64,000 nucleotides of DNA from Enterocloster clostridioformis (GTDB taxonomy: Bacteria; Bacillota; Clostridia; Lachnospirales; Lachnospiraceae). Below, piece by piece: positions 1 to 9,114 of the stretch. The DNA lies in the NCBI RefSeq assembly GCF_020297485.1, contig NZ_JAIWZC010000001.1, forward strand, positions 2,294,001-2,358,000, given 5' to 3'. The first letter of the stretch is position 1, and each line of letters begins with the position of its first letter. A model generated the notes under the pieces. That model saw only the letters and a list, made by a program, of their open reading frames with translations. It made no database searches and was not told the origin of the DNA. The position numbers and the translations under genes are program-made.

Positions 1-390
1 AGCAGAATCAAAATACGTTTTATCTATATCCTGGTCAAACTCCTCCCTGTAACTCTCATAAATCTCGCTTTTCACATCAGCATATGCTGACTCTGATCTT
101 GCTACTTTCTTGCTGGCCACATACATATTATGCTCTCTGCATAACGGAAGCAAACGCTCCTGCATAACAGTTTTTAATTGATTCGAAATCTCTCTGTTCA
201 TATCGCTGATATCTTTGTTTGAAAATTCATGCAAATCCTCAAGCCAGTCAATTACCTTTACAAAACGGTTCCTCCCTTTAAAAGCTTCATAGGAGGCCGC
301 AGTTATAAACGAATTCCAAATACAATCTTTATATATTGAATGCCTTTCAGCACATTCCCTGCAGTCAATTTCGCTGACATAATGGGCCAT
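1..390 (-). CDS. Unknown protein, N-terminal part (runs off window)
   Basis: An open frame on the minus strand starts at the ATG at 388-390 and stays open to base 1, so about 130 N-terminal residues are visible and the C-terminus lies outside. The visible part begins MAHYVSEIDCRECAER and is predicted to be largely helical and charged. I recognise no domain. It directly follows the 79-residue gene at 417-656. An in-frame TTG at 409-411, with AAGGA eight bases upstream, is an alternative start. The stretch is AT-rich compared with the genes to its right, which suggests transfer. It is probably the third and largest gene of a small operon with the two genes upstream. Confidence 0.6.
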   Translation of the reverse strand, partial: MAHYVSEIDCRECAERHSIYKDCIWNSFITAASYEAFKGRNRFVKVIDWLEDLHEFSNKDISDMNREISNQLKTVMQERLLPLCREHNMYVASKKVARSESAYADVKSEIYESYREEFDQDIDKTYFDSA

Positions 391-416
391 CTCTACGTAA
401 AAACAATTCAAACGTT

Positions 417-656
417 CTATATTTCCTTCTCTTCTTCTTTCAAAATATCCAGCGCACAAATTACCCCTTCTGCGTCTCCCGATATCTGAATTTTACGATA
501 GCTTGTATCTTTTTTCTTTTTTATAATCATTCTCACATTCACTTTTTTCTTATCAGAAAAATATTTCTTAACAAAGTACTTCATCAAATCATAACAGGCG
601 GACGCTGACAGACTGATTATAAAGGGTAGCAAAATATCAAAATCCCTTGATGCCAA
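417..656 (-). CDS. Small protein with one putative membrane helix, unknown
   Basis: 79 residues. A hydrophobic stretch (about residues 8-25, ILLPFIISLSASACYDL) is followed by a basic linker, two predicted strands (VNVRMII, RKIQIS) and a short C-terminal helix. This helix-strand-strand-helix layout resembles the small effector-associated EACC1-type proteins of bacterial conflict systems, but the similarity is by layout only and not established. It abuts the gene at 657-881 and is followed 26 bases later by the larger gene leaving the window, so the three are probably co-transcribed. Confidence 0.5.
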   Translation of the reverse strand: MASRDFDILLPFIISLSASACYDLMKYFVKKYFSDKKKVNVRMIIKKKKDTSYRKIQISGDAEGVICALDILKEEEKEI

Positions 657-881
657 CTATTCAAAATTATCTTTATCATATACCATGGTACAAGGAATGT
701 CCTCGCTTTTGGCGAACCTGTTTAAATCAAACGCAAATTCATTTATAATATCTTTTCCATCAGTAAACTCTGGTAATATATATATCATCCCGTCATTCTC
801 GTTCAATGACGCTTTGCCCGATAACTCTCTAAAATCAGCTTCTGAAACCAGATGATCTTTTATCGTATAGTTTTTAACCAT
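657..881 (-). CDS. Small acidic hypothetical protein
   Basis: 74 residues starting MVKNYTIKDHLVSEADF. The ATG at 879-881 is preferred because GGAGG lies nine bases upstream; a longer frame to 926 has no such site. It is acidic, with no membrane helix or known motif. It is the first gene of the small AT-rich operon at the left edge. Function unknown. Confidence 0.5.
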   Translation of the reverse strand: MVKNYTIKDHLVSEADFRELSGKASLNENDGMIYILPEFTDGKDIINEFAFDLNRFAKSEDIPCTMVYDKDNFE

Positions 882-926
882 ATTCCCAATTCCTCCAACC
901 AGGCGTGAATAAGTCAACTTTATCAT

Positions 927-1429
927 TCGACCCAGTTACCTCATATAATCTATATTGTACCATATCTGCATACTTCTTTCCATCCCGAGATTGATTGCAT
1001 TTTCCAAACTTTGGATTCCTGTTGATTTTACATCAATCCACAAAATATAATATCACATATCAAAACCTGCACCATCCTTTGATTCTGGTCTCCTGTCTTA
1101 GGAAGTCCTGCAAGAGTCCCTTCATCGTCCAGTACCGTCATCTTGGGTACTTCCAGCAGCTGCGCCATTGGTAATTCCAGGTCAAATGTCTTTTTTAATA
1201 GCTCTGTGTAATACTGCCTTTCTCATTTCCTCTTTTCCGGTCTTTATCCGTGTGTTAAAGCATATCATGATTCCTGCTGCCGCGCAATGAAGAGGGACTC
1301 CGCAAAATAATATATGTTCCAAAAAACAGGAGCCAAAATAAGTTTCCTTATACCGGCTCCCATATCATCCAATCAGATGTCCCGGCACACGGACATCGTC
1401 ATTTCACAGACTCATATTACATTAAAATG
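927..1429. other. Intergenic stretch with a coding remnant
   Basis: No complete gene. On the minus strand 1028-1222 is an open frame without a credible start that reads like real protein (includes FDLELPMAQLLEVPKMTVLD). It is bounded by stops on both sides and looks like the leftover of a degraded gene of unknown family. The remainder (about 1223-1429) holds nothing I can interpret. Confidence 0.35.
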
Positions 1430-2434
1430 TCAAAGGGTGGTTTCCCTCCACTTGACTATATTCTTAAATACCACTTCCCCATCTGTTTTCTTACCGTCCA
1501 GGATGTCAGCCAGCTCTTCCATGGCTCTGACCCCTTCCTGATAAGCGGGCGTGATGATGGCAGATATGGCCGGGGTAGTCATCCGGGTCCATCCCTCTGC
1601 GTCAAATCCGATCAGGCCCAGTGTGTCCGGAAACAGCCTCATATAGTCCGGGTACCTGCGGATCGCCTGGTACACCACCTGCAAAAGTCCCGGACTGGCA
1701 ACATAAATCAGCGTCTTTTTATCCAGGCTTATCTGGTCCTTCAGCATTTCGTAGACCTGGTCGGACTTTACGCCCTCCTGCAGGTACTGGGTGGCACCCT
1801 CCTTCCGGGCGTCCTGTATGGCATCCTTATATCCCTGGGTATTCTCAAAACCTGCGCTGATGTTGGAATCACCGTCTGAAATCATGAGAAATTTCTCATA
1901 TCCCTTCCTGATGCATTCCGAAATCACCTGGTACACGCAGTCATAATTGTTGCTTTTCACATACCGTCCCTTGAAATCATAGGGCTTGGCATCCAGATAT
2001 ACGATGGGCTTTTTCTTTTTTTCCAGGTCTGAGGCCAGCATGCCGAAACGGTAGGTGGACTGGACTATAAAACCGTCAACTCCCAGCCTGAGCATGCGTT
2101 CCACGTAATCCTTCTCGTGCTGGAAGGCCAGACCGCTGTTTCCCACCACAATCTGGTATTCCAGGGCGCTGGCAGCCTCCTCAATTCCTTTGAGGGCCCT
2201 GGCGCAGTATCCCTCCGACGTGTCCGCCAGTATGACCCCCACCACGCCGCTGCTCTTGGCCTTCATGGCTCTGGCCGCAGCACTTGGCTCATATCCGGTC
2301 TCATCAATAATATGCTGTATTCTCTGTTTGGTCTCCTCAGACATCTTATTAATCTTGCCGTTGAGATAGAAGGACACCGTTGTCTTTGAAACACCCGCCC
2401 GTTCAGCAATCTCATTAATTGTCAACTTCTTCAT
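1430..2434 (-). CDS. LacI-family transcriptional regulator
   Basis: 334 residues, the usual LacI length. The N-terminus MKKLTINEIAERAGVSKTTV is the canonical LacI helix-turn-helix followed by the hinge (YEPSAAARAMK); the rest is a periplasmic-binding-protein-like sensor domain (VVGVILADTSEG, then GFIVQS, then LGLIGFDAEGW). The start at 2434 is chosen over an upstream in-frame codon at 2455 because GGAGG lies five bases before it. It is transcribed behind the heparinase-like gene and PTS genes, so it probably represses the polysaccharide locus in response to a breakdown product (inference). Confidence 0.9.
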   Translation of the reverse strand: MKKLTINEIAERAGVSKTTVSFYLNGKINKMSEETKQRIQHIIDETGYEPSAAARAMKAKSSGVVGVILADTSEGYCARALKGIEEAASALEYQIVVGNSGLAFQHEKDYVERMLRLGVDGFIVQSTYRFGMLASDLEKKKKPIVYLDAKPYDFKGRYVKSNNYDCVYQVISECIRKGYEKFLMISDGDSNISAGFENTQGYKDAIQDARKEGATQYLQEGVKSDQVYEMLKDQISLDKKTLIYVASPGLLQVVYQAIRRYPDYMRLFPDTLGLIGFDAEGWTRMTTPAISAIITPAYQEGVRAMEELADILDGKKTDGEVVFKNIVKWRETTL

Positions 2435-2481
2435 TCTGACCTCCACCCGCCTCATCCTGCATCGCTCTTATAAATATACCA

Positions 2482-4527
2482 TTAAATCCTCAATCGGTAA
2501 AGTGTCGTGTTCCCTTTTATGGTGTGAATGGCCGCTGCCTTGGCATAAACCGGCACCCCTCTGCAATCGTGAATTTTACCGCCCTGCCACGTTTCCTGAT
2601 TCCACACCAGGAAATCCCAGGATTCATCCGGCGAGAGGCAAAAGCTCATGGCCGTCACCTGTTCCTCCGTCTCCGGCCGGCTGCTTCCGTACTGGAAAAC
2701 CTGGGTTTTCTCAGCCTCTGTCCCTTCTCCAAACAGACAGGTCCAGTCTGTGATGCGGTCTGTAAATCCGGTTTTCCTAACCAGACAGGTGCTTTTCTCT
2801 TTCTGGTTATACTGTTTGGATATGACGCAGGGCACTGCCTCAAAGGGGCGGGAGCCCAGCACCGTCATTGCATCATCCCCGCCGGAACACAGTCTCCAGC
2901 ATTCCCCGGCCCCGTCCGTTCCTGTCCCAATGGGGGTTCCCTGTACGGCACTGTCCAGATGATAATACTCTTTCACCTCATGACCGCCATCGCAGCGTAT
3001 ATCATTGACAATCATCCAGATTCCCTGGTCCACCGCCATCACCTTGCGGATGACCAGATAATGCGCGCCGGACATGAGACATCCGTGATAAGCCATTTCC
3101 CCGTAATGGACCGGGCCCTGTTCCCTGTAATAATTTTTAAAGCTCTGTCCAAAGCTGTCATACCCCCATGAACCCCTGGGCCTTCCATGAGACTCTCCGT
3201 CTATGACACATACATTGTGGGCCTGGGCGCTTTTGAGAAACGGGCGCAGCGGTTCCTCCTCCACATAGGAATACCTGCCGCTGTCCACCAGTATGGGACA
3301 GCCTCTGTAATGCAGCGATATATGAGTCAAATCCGCATGTCCGTGCCCGCTTCCAAGGGGACCGCATTTCATATAGGTGAAATGGCTGTCCTCCTCCCAG
3401 CTGCTTCTAAAAAATATATGCCCGGCATCCGCTGCAGCCAGGGACAGGCTCTCCGGTTTCCTGCCCGCCATGGCACTGTACCCGGTGACTCCGGCGCTTC
3501 CAAACATCCAGGCACTGTCCAGGTCCGCGGTATCATATCCCGCATACCTGTACCTGCCGTCCCCGGTAAGGACAGCCGCCTTCACCATCACATCCCTCAC
3601 ATCGGTAACATCGCTGTCACATTGGGCTATCTGTAAATGATCCGGTCCCGAGGCGAAAAGCACATAACGGCTCATCCTGTCAACGGCCTTCTCCAGCCAG
3701 TCTGTATCGCGCCAAAATTCCGTCCTGTTTTCAATCCTGACCCAAGCCCGGCAGGAGGCCAGCAGCTTCATGCAGGCAAGAAGCACCTCCATATGATACA
3801 TCATGGACTGCTCCCAGTGGGCTCCGTCATCCAGTACCTGGAGCCCAATCTGACGTTCCAGTTCCTGCCAGGCCCAGTCCTCAGTTCCGTCTGAAGGTAA
3901 ATATTCGTGAAACCACAGGTATCCGTTGCAGATGGACGCCGTCTGAAGGACGCCCCAGTTGCTGAGTGTATATTTTCCGATGTACCTTTTCCTCAGGCTG
4001 GCAAACTGTTCTTTCATGCTCTCCAGGATTCCTGCGGCTTCTCTTTCCTCCATAAGGCCCTCTCCCAGAAGATGAAGCAGCAGATACTGCCAGCTCATGC
4101 ACCGGATTCCCGTATCAATGGTCCGGGTGGTCACGGTTCCTTCAGGAAGTATGGGATTTGCCTGAATCCAATGGAACAGAAACCATTTCAGCTTTTCCAC
4201 ATATGCCTTATCGCCGGTAAGCCAGCCGGCAATAAGAAGTTTGTTCATGTACTCGTGACGGTTCAGCATGAAAATCCATTCCGGATCCCCGTTGGGGCTT
4301 CTGTCCCATATCATTTCCTTAAGGGTAAATGGTTCACGGCAGGGTTCCATATCCCATCTGTCCTCAAACGAAAATGTATGCGCCATCAGCCTGTCTGCCT
4401 GCGCCAGAATTTTCTCCGCCTCCTCCCGGCAGTTTCCGGCAATATGGGCGCACACATGTTCCTTTTCATACCAGGCCTCGTAGGCCTCTGCTCTTTGTCT
4501 TACATGTACATACCTTTCATCATGCAT
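2482..4527 (-). CDS. Heparinase II/III family protein
   Basis: 681 residues. The N-terminal two thirds form an alpha-toroid typical of heparinase II/III and alginate-lyase-like enzymes (TRTIDTGIRCMSW, LSNWGVLQTASICNGY, GAHWEQSMMYHMEVL). The C-terminal part is the beta-sandwich heparinase II/III domain (FTYMKCGPLGSGHGHADL, then PILVDSGRYSY). The invariant Asn-Trp, the Glu-Gln-Ser and the Gly-His-Gly-His-Ala-Asp stretch match family active-site regions. There is no signal peptide, so it probably acts in the cytoplasm on imported oligosaccharides. The PTS EIID and EIIC genes next door suggest glycosaminoglycan disaccharides as the substrate (inference). Confidence 0.85.
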   Translation of the reverse strand: MHDERYVHVRQRAEAYEAWYEKEHVCAHIAGNCREEAEKILAQADRLMAHTFSFEDRWDMEPCREPFTLKEMIWDRSPNGDPEWIFMLNRHEYMNKLLIAGWLTGDKAYVEKLKWFLFHWIQANPILPEGTVTTRTIDTGIRCMSWQYLLLHLLGEGLMEEREAAGILESMKEQFASLRKRYIGKYTLSNWGVLQTASICNGYLWFHEYLPSDGTEDWAWQELERQIGLQVLDDGAHWEQSMMYHMEVLLACMKLLASCRAWVRIENRTEFWRDTDWLEKAVDRMSRYVLFASGPDHLQIAQCDSDVTDVRDVMVKAAVLTGDGRYRYAGYDTADLDSAWMFGSAGVTGYSAMAGRKPESLSLAAADAGHIFFRSSWEEDSHFTYMKCGPLGSGHGHADLTHISLHYRGCPILVDSGRYSYVEEEPLRPFLKSAQAHNVCVIDGESHGRPRGSWGYDSFGQSFKNYYREQGPVHYGEMAYHGCLMSGAHYLVIRKVMAVDQGIWMIVNDIRCDGGHEVKEYYHLDSAVQGTPIGTGTDGAGECWRLCSGGDDAMTVLGSRPFEAVPCVISKQYNQKEKSTCLVRKTGFTDRITDWTCLFGEGTEAEKTQVFQYGSSRPETEEQVTAMSFCLSPDESWDFLVWNQETWQGGKIHDCRGVPVYAKAAAIHTIKGNTTLYRLRI

Positions 4528-4710
4528 AGATAACTCCTTTTTATGCCGTTCAGTCTTTCTCTCATTTCAGGGGGGCTGCTTCATCCCCTGTTCCCGTTAA
4601 CATTCATAAAACAGAGAGGGAGGCGCCCCCGCTGCATGCTTCAGGCATACATGTCAAAGGGTACCTCCCCGCTTTTTTGAGTGTGTCCCAAAGCAATTTC
4701 CTGATACACT

Positions 4711-5520
4711 CTAAGCAATCAGATTCAGGACAGAAAGCACCACGCCCAGGATAATGGTAAGGATGACCAGCTTATAAGTGGTCCACTTTTTCACCTTTAT
4801 AAGGTAGAAAATAAGTCCTGTGAACAATACAGGAAGAAGCTTGGGGGCAATGGCGTCAATCATCTCCTGGATAGCCACCACCTTCTGCTGGTCTCCCGTC
4901 ATATTGGCAACGTATTGAATCGGTGTGGAAATCTTTACAAAATTTACAGCAAGGCCGGAGATGACAGTAACGCCTATCATGCTGGCGATATTGGATATCT
5001 GTTCCATCTTCGTGCTGAGGGTGGCGATGATGTTGGTGCCCAGCTTGTATCCCCACATGCCGGTCAGAAACTTCATGGCCAGAAGAATCACGTTCATGGC
5101 CACAAAGAACAGGATAGGGCCCATAATCAGGCCGTCCTGGGCCAGGGACGCGCCAATGGTTGCAAACAGCGGCGCCAGGCAGAACTGGGCAAGAGAATCA
5201 CCGATTCCTGCCAGAGGTCCCATGAGAGCCATTTTGATGTTGCGGATTTCATTGGAAGGAGTCTTATTCTCCAGCATAACCAGATGAAGGCTGGTGATAA
5301 ACGGAAGAAAGTGAATATTGCTGTTAAAAAACTCTATATTCTCCTTCAATGCTTCCTGGAGCTTGTCATCGTCGTCCTTGTACATCTTGCGGAGGGCGGG
5401 ATAAAGCACATTTGCATAGCCAAGACCCTGGTAATTGCCATAGTTAAATCCATTCTGCAGGAAATAGGCCCGCAGGGATGTCTTCATATAATCTTTTTTC
5501 TCCAGCTGATTAAATGCCAT
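4711..5520 (-). CDS. PTS mannose/GalNAc-family EIID membrane component
   Basis: About 269 residues, normal for EIID. The signature GPLAGIGDSL near residue 125 and the C-terminal membrane segments (VLFTGLIFYLIKV, LVILTIILGVVLSVL) are characteristic of the mannose/fructose/GalNAc-type EIID, which forms the membrane channel with EIIC. The start is taken at the ATG at 5520, because the upstream TTG at 5532 would overlap its own GGAGG. It overlaps the end of the EIIC fragment. EIIA and EIIB genes are not in the window and EIIC is truncated, so this transporter is probably dead here. Confidence 0.85.
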   Translation of the reverse strand: MAFNQLEKKDYMKTSLRAYFLQNGFNYGNYQGLGYANVLYPALRKMYKDDDDKLQEALKENIEFFNSNIHFLPFITSLHLVMLENKTPSNEIRNIKMALMGPLAGIGDSLAQFCLAPLFATIGASLAQDGLIMGPILFFVAMNVILLAMKFLTGMWGYKLGTNIIATLSTKMEQISNIASMIGVTVISGLAVNFVKISTPIQYVANMTGDQQKVVAIQEMIDAIAPKLLPVLFTGLIFYLIKVKKWTTYKLVILTIILGVVLSVLNLIA

Positions 5521-5830
5521 CTTCAAATTCAACCTCCACTTCTTCTACAGATTCGCCGTTTTCTTTGCCGGCATGGAAAAATACAAGCAGCGCAATGGCC
5601 GTACCGATTACAGCCACTCCCATGACAGGAAGGTTCAGGTAGGCAATGGCGATATAGCCGAACAGTACAAATGGAATCAGTTCCTTCTTTGCCATTACAT
5701 TGAGAATCATGGCAAAACCAATGGCGGGAAGCATCTTGCCTGCCACGCCCAGACCCGCGCTGAGCCATGCGGGAATCAGGGAAATCACCTTCTGGAGCCC
5801 CTCGGAGCTGAAGGCGCCTCCGAATCCGAT
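5510..5830 (-). pseudogene. PTS EIIC component, C-terminal fragment
   Basis: Only about the last 100-110 residues of an EIIC (family length about 260) can be read: GFIIGFGGAFSSEGLQKVI, then AWLSAGLGVAGKMLPAIGFA, then the acidic tail ending EVEFEDGI. Upstream of roughly 5850 the homology stops and the DNA becomes GC-rich with no EIIC-like frame. The N-terminal half carrying most transmembrane segments is missing, and so are EIIA and EIIB. This looks like a deletion or recombination junction near 5850. Confidence 0.7.
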
Positions 5831-5849
5831 AATAAAGCCCAGTTTGTGC

Positions 5850-6208
5850 CGGAGGCGGTTATGCGGTCAATGCCGCCATGACAAAACGCCGTATAAAGGC
5901 AGGCGGCACTGCGGCAGGCGCAAACATCGGGCGTGTCCAGCGTGAAAGCCGCAATCCCATACCGGTCCTGAAAGAGGCTGCCCGGCAGCGCACTCCGGAA
6001 GCGCGTGGAGGAGACCCCTTATCACAAACCGGATTCCCCGCAGCCGGGAAGAAAGGGAGATGGCGGGCATCCACAAGCGAGAATCTCCTGGTGCTGGAAC
6101 ATTAAGCCATTACGGCCTGTACGACCGGCGGCATGTGAGGCGAAAATGGAAGAACGGTTAAAATTGTGGTATTGTTTGAGGAAGGGCGCTGTTTCCGTAT
6201 ATGCATAA
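5850..6208. other. GC-rich stretch without a recognisable gene
   Basis: About 360 bases between the EIIC fragment and the L25 terminator. Several frames are open on both strands because the sequence is GC-rich, but none has a good ribosome site or a recognisable protein. It probably represents the scar of the deletion that removed the front of the PTS operon. Confidence 0.4.
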
Positions 6209-6210
6209 AA

Positions 6211-6243
6211 GGGCGCCTAAGAACATAAAGTTCCTAAGCGCCT
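6211..6243 (-). terminator. Rho-independent terminator of the L25 gene
   Basis: Arms at 6212-6224 and 6230-6242 form a 13-bp stem with a 5-base loop. Read on the minus strand the two imperfect positions are G-U pairs, whereas on the plus strand they are mismatches, and a CTTTTATG tract follows. It therefore serves the minus-strand gene ending at 6273. Confidence 0.75.
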
Positions 6244-6272
6244 ATACTCTGTCATTTTTCTATTGCACTTAA

Positions 6273-6875
6273 TTATAAAACGTTTCCGGTCTGCTTTGTC
6301 TCAGGAGCAGCCTCGTCCGCCGTCTCCGCCGCCGCATGTACCGCGATAACCGTTGCCACTGCTGTATCCAAATCAGTAACAAGCTCAATGTTCTTATTCT
6401 TCGCGATATCCAAATCTCCTACCCGGATTATATCACCGACTCTCATATCTCCTACATCGACTTTTACCTTGTCAATAATTGCATCCGGTAAAGCTTTGTA
6501 GGAAATCTCCTGAATCCGCTGCTGCAGAACACCGCTTATCACCTTATCATGGTTTAAAAGGATGATCTCCGCCACGGAATGGACTTTTTCGCCGCTTACA
6601 AGCGCCTGGAAATCAATCTCCTCAACAAGCCCCTTCATTGAATTAAAGCATATGTCTTTAATCAGGACGTCAAACACCTGTCCGTCCACGTCTAACAGAA
6701 TCTGGCTGCCTTTGTTGCAGGTTTTTAGGAGCCGTTCCGCCACGGTTCTCTCCATTTTAATGGGAATGGATTCGGGAATTTCCCTGCCAAAGATATTTCC
6801 AGTAACGAAACCCTCTCTTCTCAATCGTTTTGCTTTGATGGACATGCTTCTTTTTTCAGCTTTTAAAGTAGTCAT
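6273..6875 (-). CDS. rplY: 50S ribosomal protein L25 / general stress protein Ctc
   Basis: 200 residues, the long (Ctc) form of bL25. The N-terminal 5S-rRNA-binding domain is visible (KAKRLRREGFVTGNIFG, VERT-like strand, VLIKDICFNSMKG, EEIDFQAL), followed by the C-terminal TL5-type domain (PDAIIDKVKVDVGDMRVGD). GGAGG sits nine bases upstream of the ATG. A hydrophilic Ala/Glu-rich tail ends the protein. It is a single-gene unit with its own terminator. It binds 5S rRNA in the large subunit; the Ctc form is often stress-induced in Firmicutes. Confidence 0.9.
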   Translation of the reverse strand: MTTLKAEKRSMSIKAKRLRREGFVTGNIFGREIPESIPIKMERTVAERLLKTCNKGSQILLDVDGQVFDVLIKDICFNSMKGLVEEIDFQALVSGEKVHSVAEIILLNHDKVISGVLQQRIQEISYKALPDAIIDKVKVDVGDMRVGDIIRVGDLDIAKNKNIELVTDLDTAVATVIAVHAAAETADEAAPETKQTGNVL

Positions 6876-7037
6876 TTATCTTTTCCTCCAAAATTCTGAT
6901 TGCTTAGCAGCCTTCAAATTTGATAAACAAATAGGTGTGTTAAGTAAGTTTATTATGTTACAACTACATTATAGCACCGTTGTCAAGTCCTTTTCGGATT
7001 ATGCCTATCGATTACGCGGTCCATTTACTTTCTCTCG

Positions 7038-8384
7038 CTATATGAGCGCCTGGAATCGAATCTCAATCCCATGTCCATCCTCCCTGGTACAGATGGTGCC
7101 CCCGTGGGCCCCTATAATCTGACGCACAATCCTCAGCCCCATCAGATGTACATTTTCTTCCGGCATCTGCCCCCCGTTCAGATAATGACAGATGGCCGGA
7201 GGAATGCCGCGGCCATTGTCATAAAACTGCACATGGGGACGACTGTCTTTCATCCAGGCGCGCACCCCAAGGCTGCACCCGTCTTCATTGTGGCGGACTG
7301 AATTGCCCAGTATGTTTCGGAATGCGCGGAACAGAAGCTGCTCATCCGCTTCCAACGAAAATGTTTCAAATCCGGGTTCAATGCAGATGGACAACGGATA
7401 ACGCTCCGCCTGCTCCATGGAATTCAGCAAATCCGCAGCAACCTTCCGCAGAATTACCGCCAGAAACACCTTTCTCTTTCGCAGCGGCTGTGCATTATAC
7501 TCCAGTTTTGATGCAAGATTCAAATCCTCAATCAGATTCCGGATACGGACACTCTGCCAACGGATTAAGGCGGCCTTTTTCCTGATCCGCGTATCTGTAT
7601 CGGATTGACGCTCTATCATATCCGCATAGCCCATGACCAGGGACAGGGGAGTACGTATGTCGTGGGATACCCCGCTGATCCATTCTGTACGCGCCTCATC
7701 ACGCTTCTCCAGCTGCTCCCGCTGCGCTGTCAGACGGTCAGAGGTGCGGTTGATGGTACTGGCAATCTCCTTCATGGTCCCGGTTTCCGCCAAATGGGCG
7801 CTTCCGCCAGATGCAAGCTGCCCAATGGCATCCGCAATAATCCGCATCCGCCTGTAGTAGCGGAATCCGGATACCAGCAGAATCAGGACCGAGGCTGCCA
7901 GCGTACTGACAAAGCTTAGCGACAGGAATGTGAAAACTCCCTTTAAATTATCCATATCCTGATGAACAGCATAATTCCACATACTTCCCCTGGGATAGCC
8001 GATTACCAGGAGCCCCTTTCCCCCTCCCCATACATAAACCGGATAGTCATCCAGATACCAGCGTGTGAAAGAGGCAACCTGCGAGGTTGTGTATGTGTGG
8101 TTTAAATGCTCCGGCAGCCGATAGTTCCAGACCGGAGTTCCTGTATCATCTAAAAGCATGGCAAAGGAGGCCCCCATCTCCTGTAGGCAGGCCACAGCTT
8201 CCAGCCCGTCTCCGTCCAGCGCCTGGTATACCCGGGCAATGGCATACTTTCCCCCGCCGCTCTCATTTTCATAAAGCTTGGAGGTGACGATGCCCAGCAA
8301 TACAACCTGCAGTACGACAAATGCAACAATGATTGCCAGCGCTGTTGCAATATAACTAAAATAAATCCTCATCAGGCTTTTCAT
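7038..8384 (-). CDS. Two-component sensor histidine kinase
   Basis: 448 residues. A first membrane helix (about 8-34) and a second (about 150-172) bracket an extracytoplasmic domain of roughly 115 residues, followed by a HAMP-like linker. The H-box is ISGVSHDIRTPLSLVMGY, the N-box FRNILGNSVRHNEDG, and the G-boxes YDNGRGIPP and MGLRIV. It overlaps the response regulator by four bases (ATGA). The sizeable sensor loop differs from the very short loop of BceS-type intramembrane kinases. The signal may be a peptide antibiotic, given the divergent ABC exporter (inference). Confidence 0.9.
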   Translation of the reverse strand: MKSLMRIYFSYIATALAIIVAFVVLQVVLLGIVTSKLYENESGGGKYAIARVYQALDGDGLEAVACLQEMGASFAMLLDDTGTPVWNYRLPEHLNHTYTTSQVASFTRWYLDDYPVYVWGGGKGLLVIGYPRGSMWNYAVHQDMDNLKGVFTFLSLSFVSTLAASVLILLVSGFRYYRRMRIIADAIGQLASGGSAHLAETGTMKEIASTINRTSDRLTAQREQLEKRDEARTEWISGVSHDIRTPLSLVMGYADMIERQSDTDTRIRKKAALIRWQSVRIRNLIEDLNLASKLEYNAQPLRKRKVFLAVILRKVAADLLNSMEQAERYPLSICIEPGFETFSLEADEQLLFRAFRNILGNSVRHNEDGCSLGVRAWMKDSRPHVQFYDNGRGIPPAICHYLNGGQMPEENVHLMGLRIVRQIIGAHGGTICTREDGHGIEIRFQALI

Positions 8385-9091
8385 CTGTTCATCCGATACC
8401 CTAATCCTTTCACAGTAATTAAAAATTCCGGTTCCGACGGCTTCTCTTCTATCTTTTCCCGCAGTTTACGGATGTGTACCATCAGCGTATTCTCATAATC
8501 GAAATAATTCTCTCCCCAGACCGATTCCGACAGAACATCAAATGTCAGGATCCTGCCGCGGTTTTCCAGGAACAGCTTCAAAAGCTGATATTCCTTATTT
8601 GTCAGGGAAATGGTTCTCCCCGATCCGTCCAATAACCTCACCACCCCCGCGGACAAATCCACCTCCCGTTTTCCCAGCCTGTAACACTCCGTCTGCTCCT
8701 CCAGCCGGTAAGTCCGTTTTAAGATAGCCGAGATGCGCAGTACCAGCTCCCTGGGCAGGAATGGTTTAGTCATATAATCATCCGCCCCCAGATCCAATCC
8801 CTGGAGCCGGTCCTCGTCCTGGTCCCGTGCGGAGAGAAACAGGACCGGAATCCTCTGCTTTTCCAGCACTGTCTTAATCCGCTGGAAGAAAGAAAATCCA
8901 TCTTCAAAGGGCATATTTACATCCAGAATCAGGAAGTCAGCAGCCCCGTTTTCTATCCGTTCTTCCGCCTCCCGGCAGGAAAAGGCTGTCTCCACATGGG
9001 AAAAGCCCTCCTGCTCACAAATACTCTCCACCAGGCTGCACAACTCCCGGCTGTCATCTACCACTAAAATACGCGCTTCCCTAAGCTTCAT
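8381..9091 (-). CDS. OmpR/PhoB-family response regulator
   Basis: 236 residues from the ATG at 9091; a GTG at 9100 is in frame but less well placed relative to AGGTGA. The receiver domain has the acidic pair VDDSRE and the phospho-acceptor region DFLILDVNMPFEDG, then LFLSARD and the switch lysine in DYMTKPF. The C-terminal winged helix is of OmpR type (LTNKEYQLLKLFLENRGR, YDYENTLMVHIRKLREKI-like). Direct repeats suitable for an OmpR-type dimer lie in the divergent promoter region at 9140-9176. Confidence 0.9.
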   Translation of the reverse strand: MKLREARILVVDDSRELCSLVESICEQEGFSHVETAFSCREAEERIENGAADFLILDVNMPFEDGFSFFQRIKTVLEKQRIPVLFLSARDQDEDRLQGLDLGADDYMTKPFLPRELVLRISAILKRTYRLEEQTECYRLGKREVDLSAGVVRLLDGSGRTISLTNKEYQLLKLFLENRGRILTFDVLSESVWGENYFDYENTLMVHIRKLREKIEEKPSEPEFLITVKGLGYRMNR

Positions 9092-9114
9092 CCCAATCAC
9101 CTGCCTTTGGGTTC

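Noticed and set aside
2524..4533. Several plus-strand frames of 80-215 codons across the heparinase gene
   Set aside because: All are antisense to the well-supported minus-strand gene and have no starts or motifs of their own.
4600..4680. GC-rich inverted repeat as terminator behind EIID
   Set aside because: The complementary arms are about 45 bases apart and imperfect, and genes continue on the same strand; support too weak.
5867..6105. Open frames of 70 residues on both strands behind the EIIC fragment
   Set aside because: They are GC-rich, lack ribosome sites, overlap each other on opposite strands and resemble no protein.
6968..6986. TTGACA and TATAAT close together upstream of the L25 gene
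   Set aside because: On the minus strand the two hexamers are only seven bases apart, far too close for a sigma-A promoter; no good -35 lies at 16-18 bases from the TATAAT.
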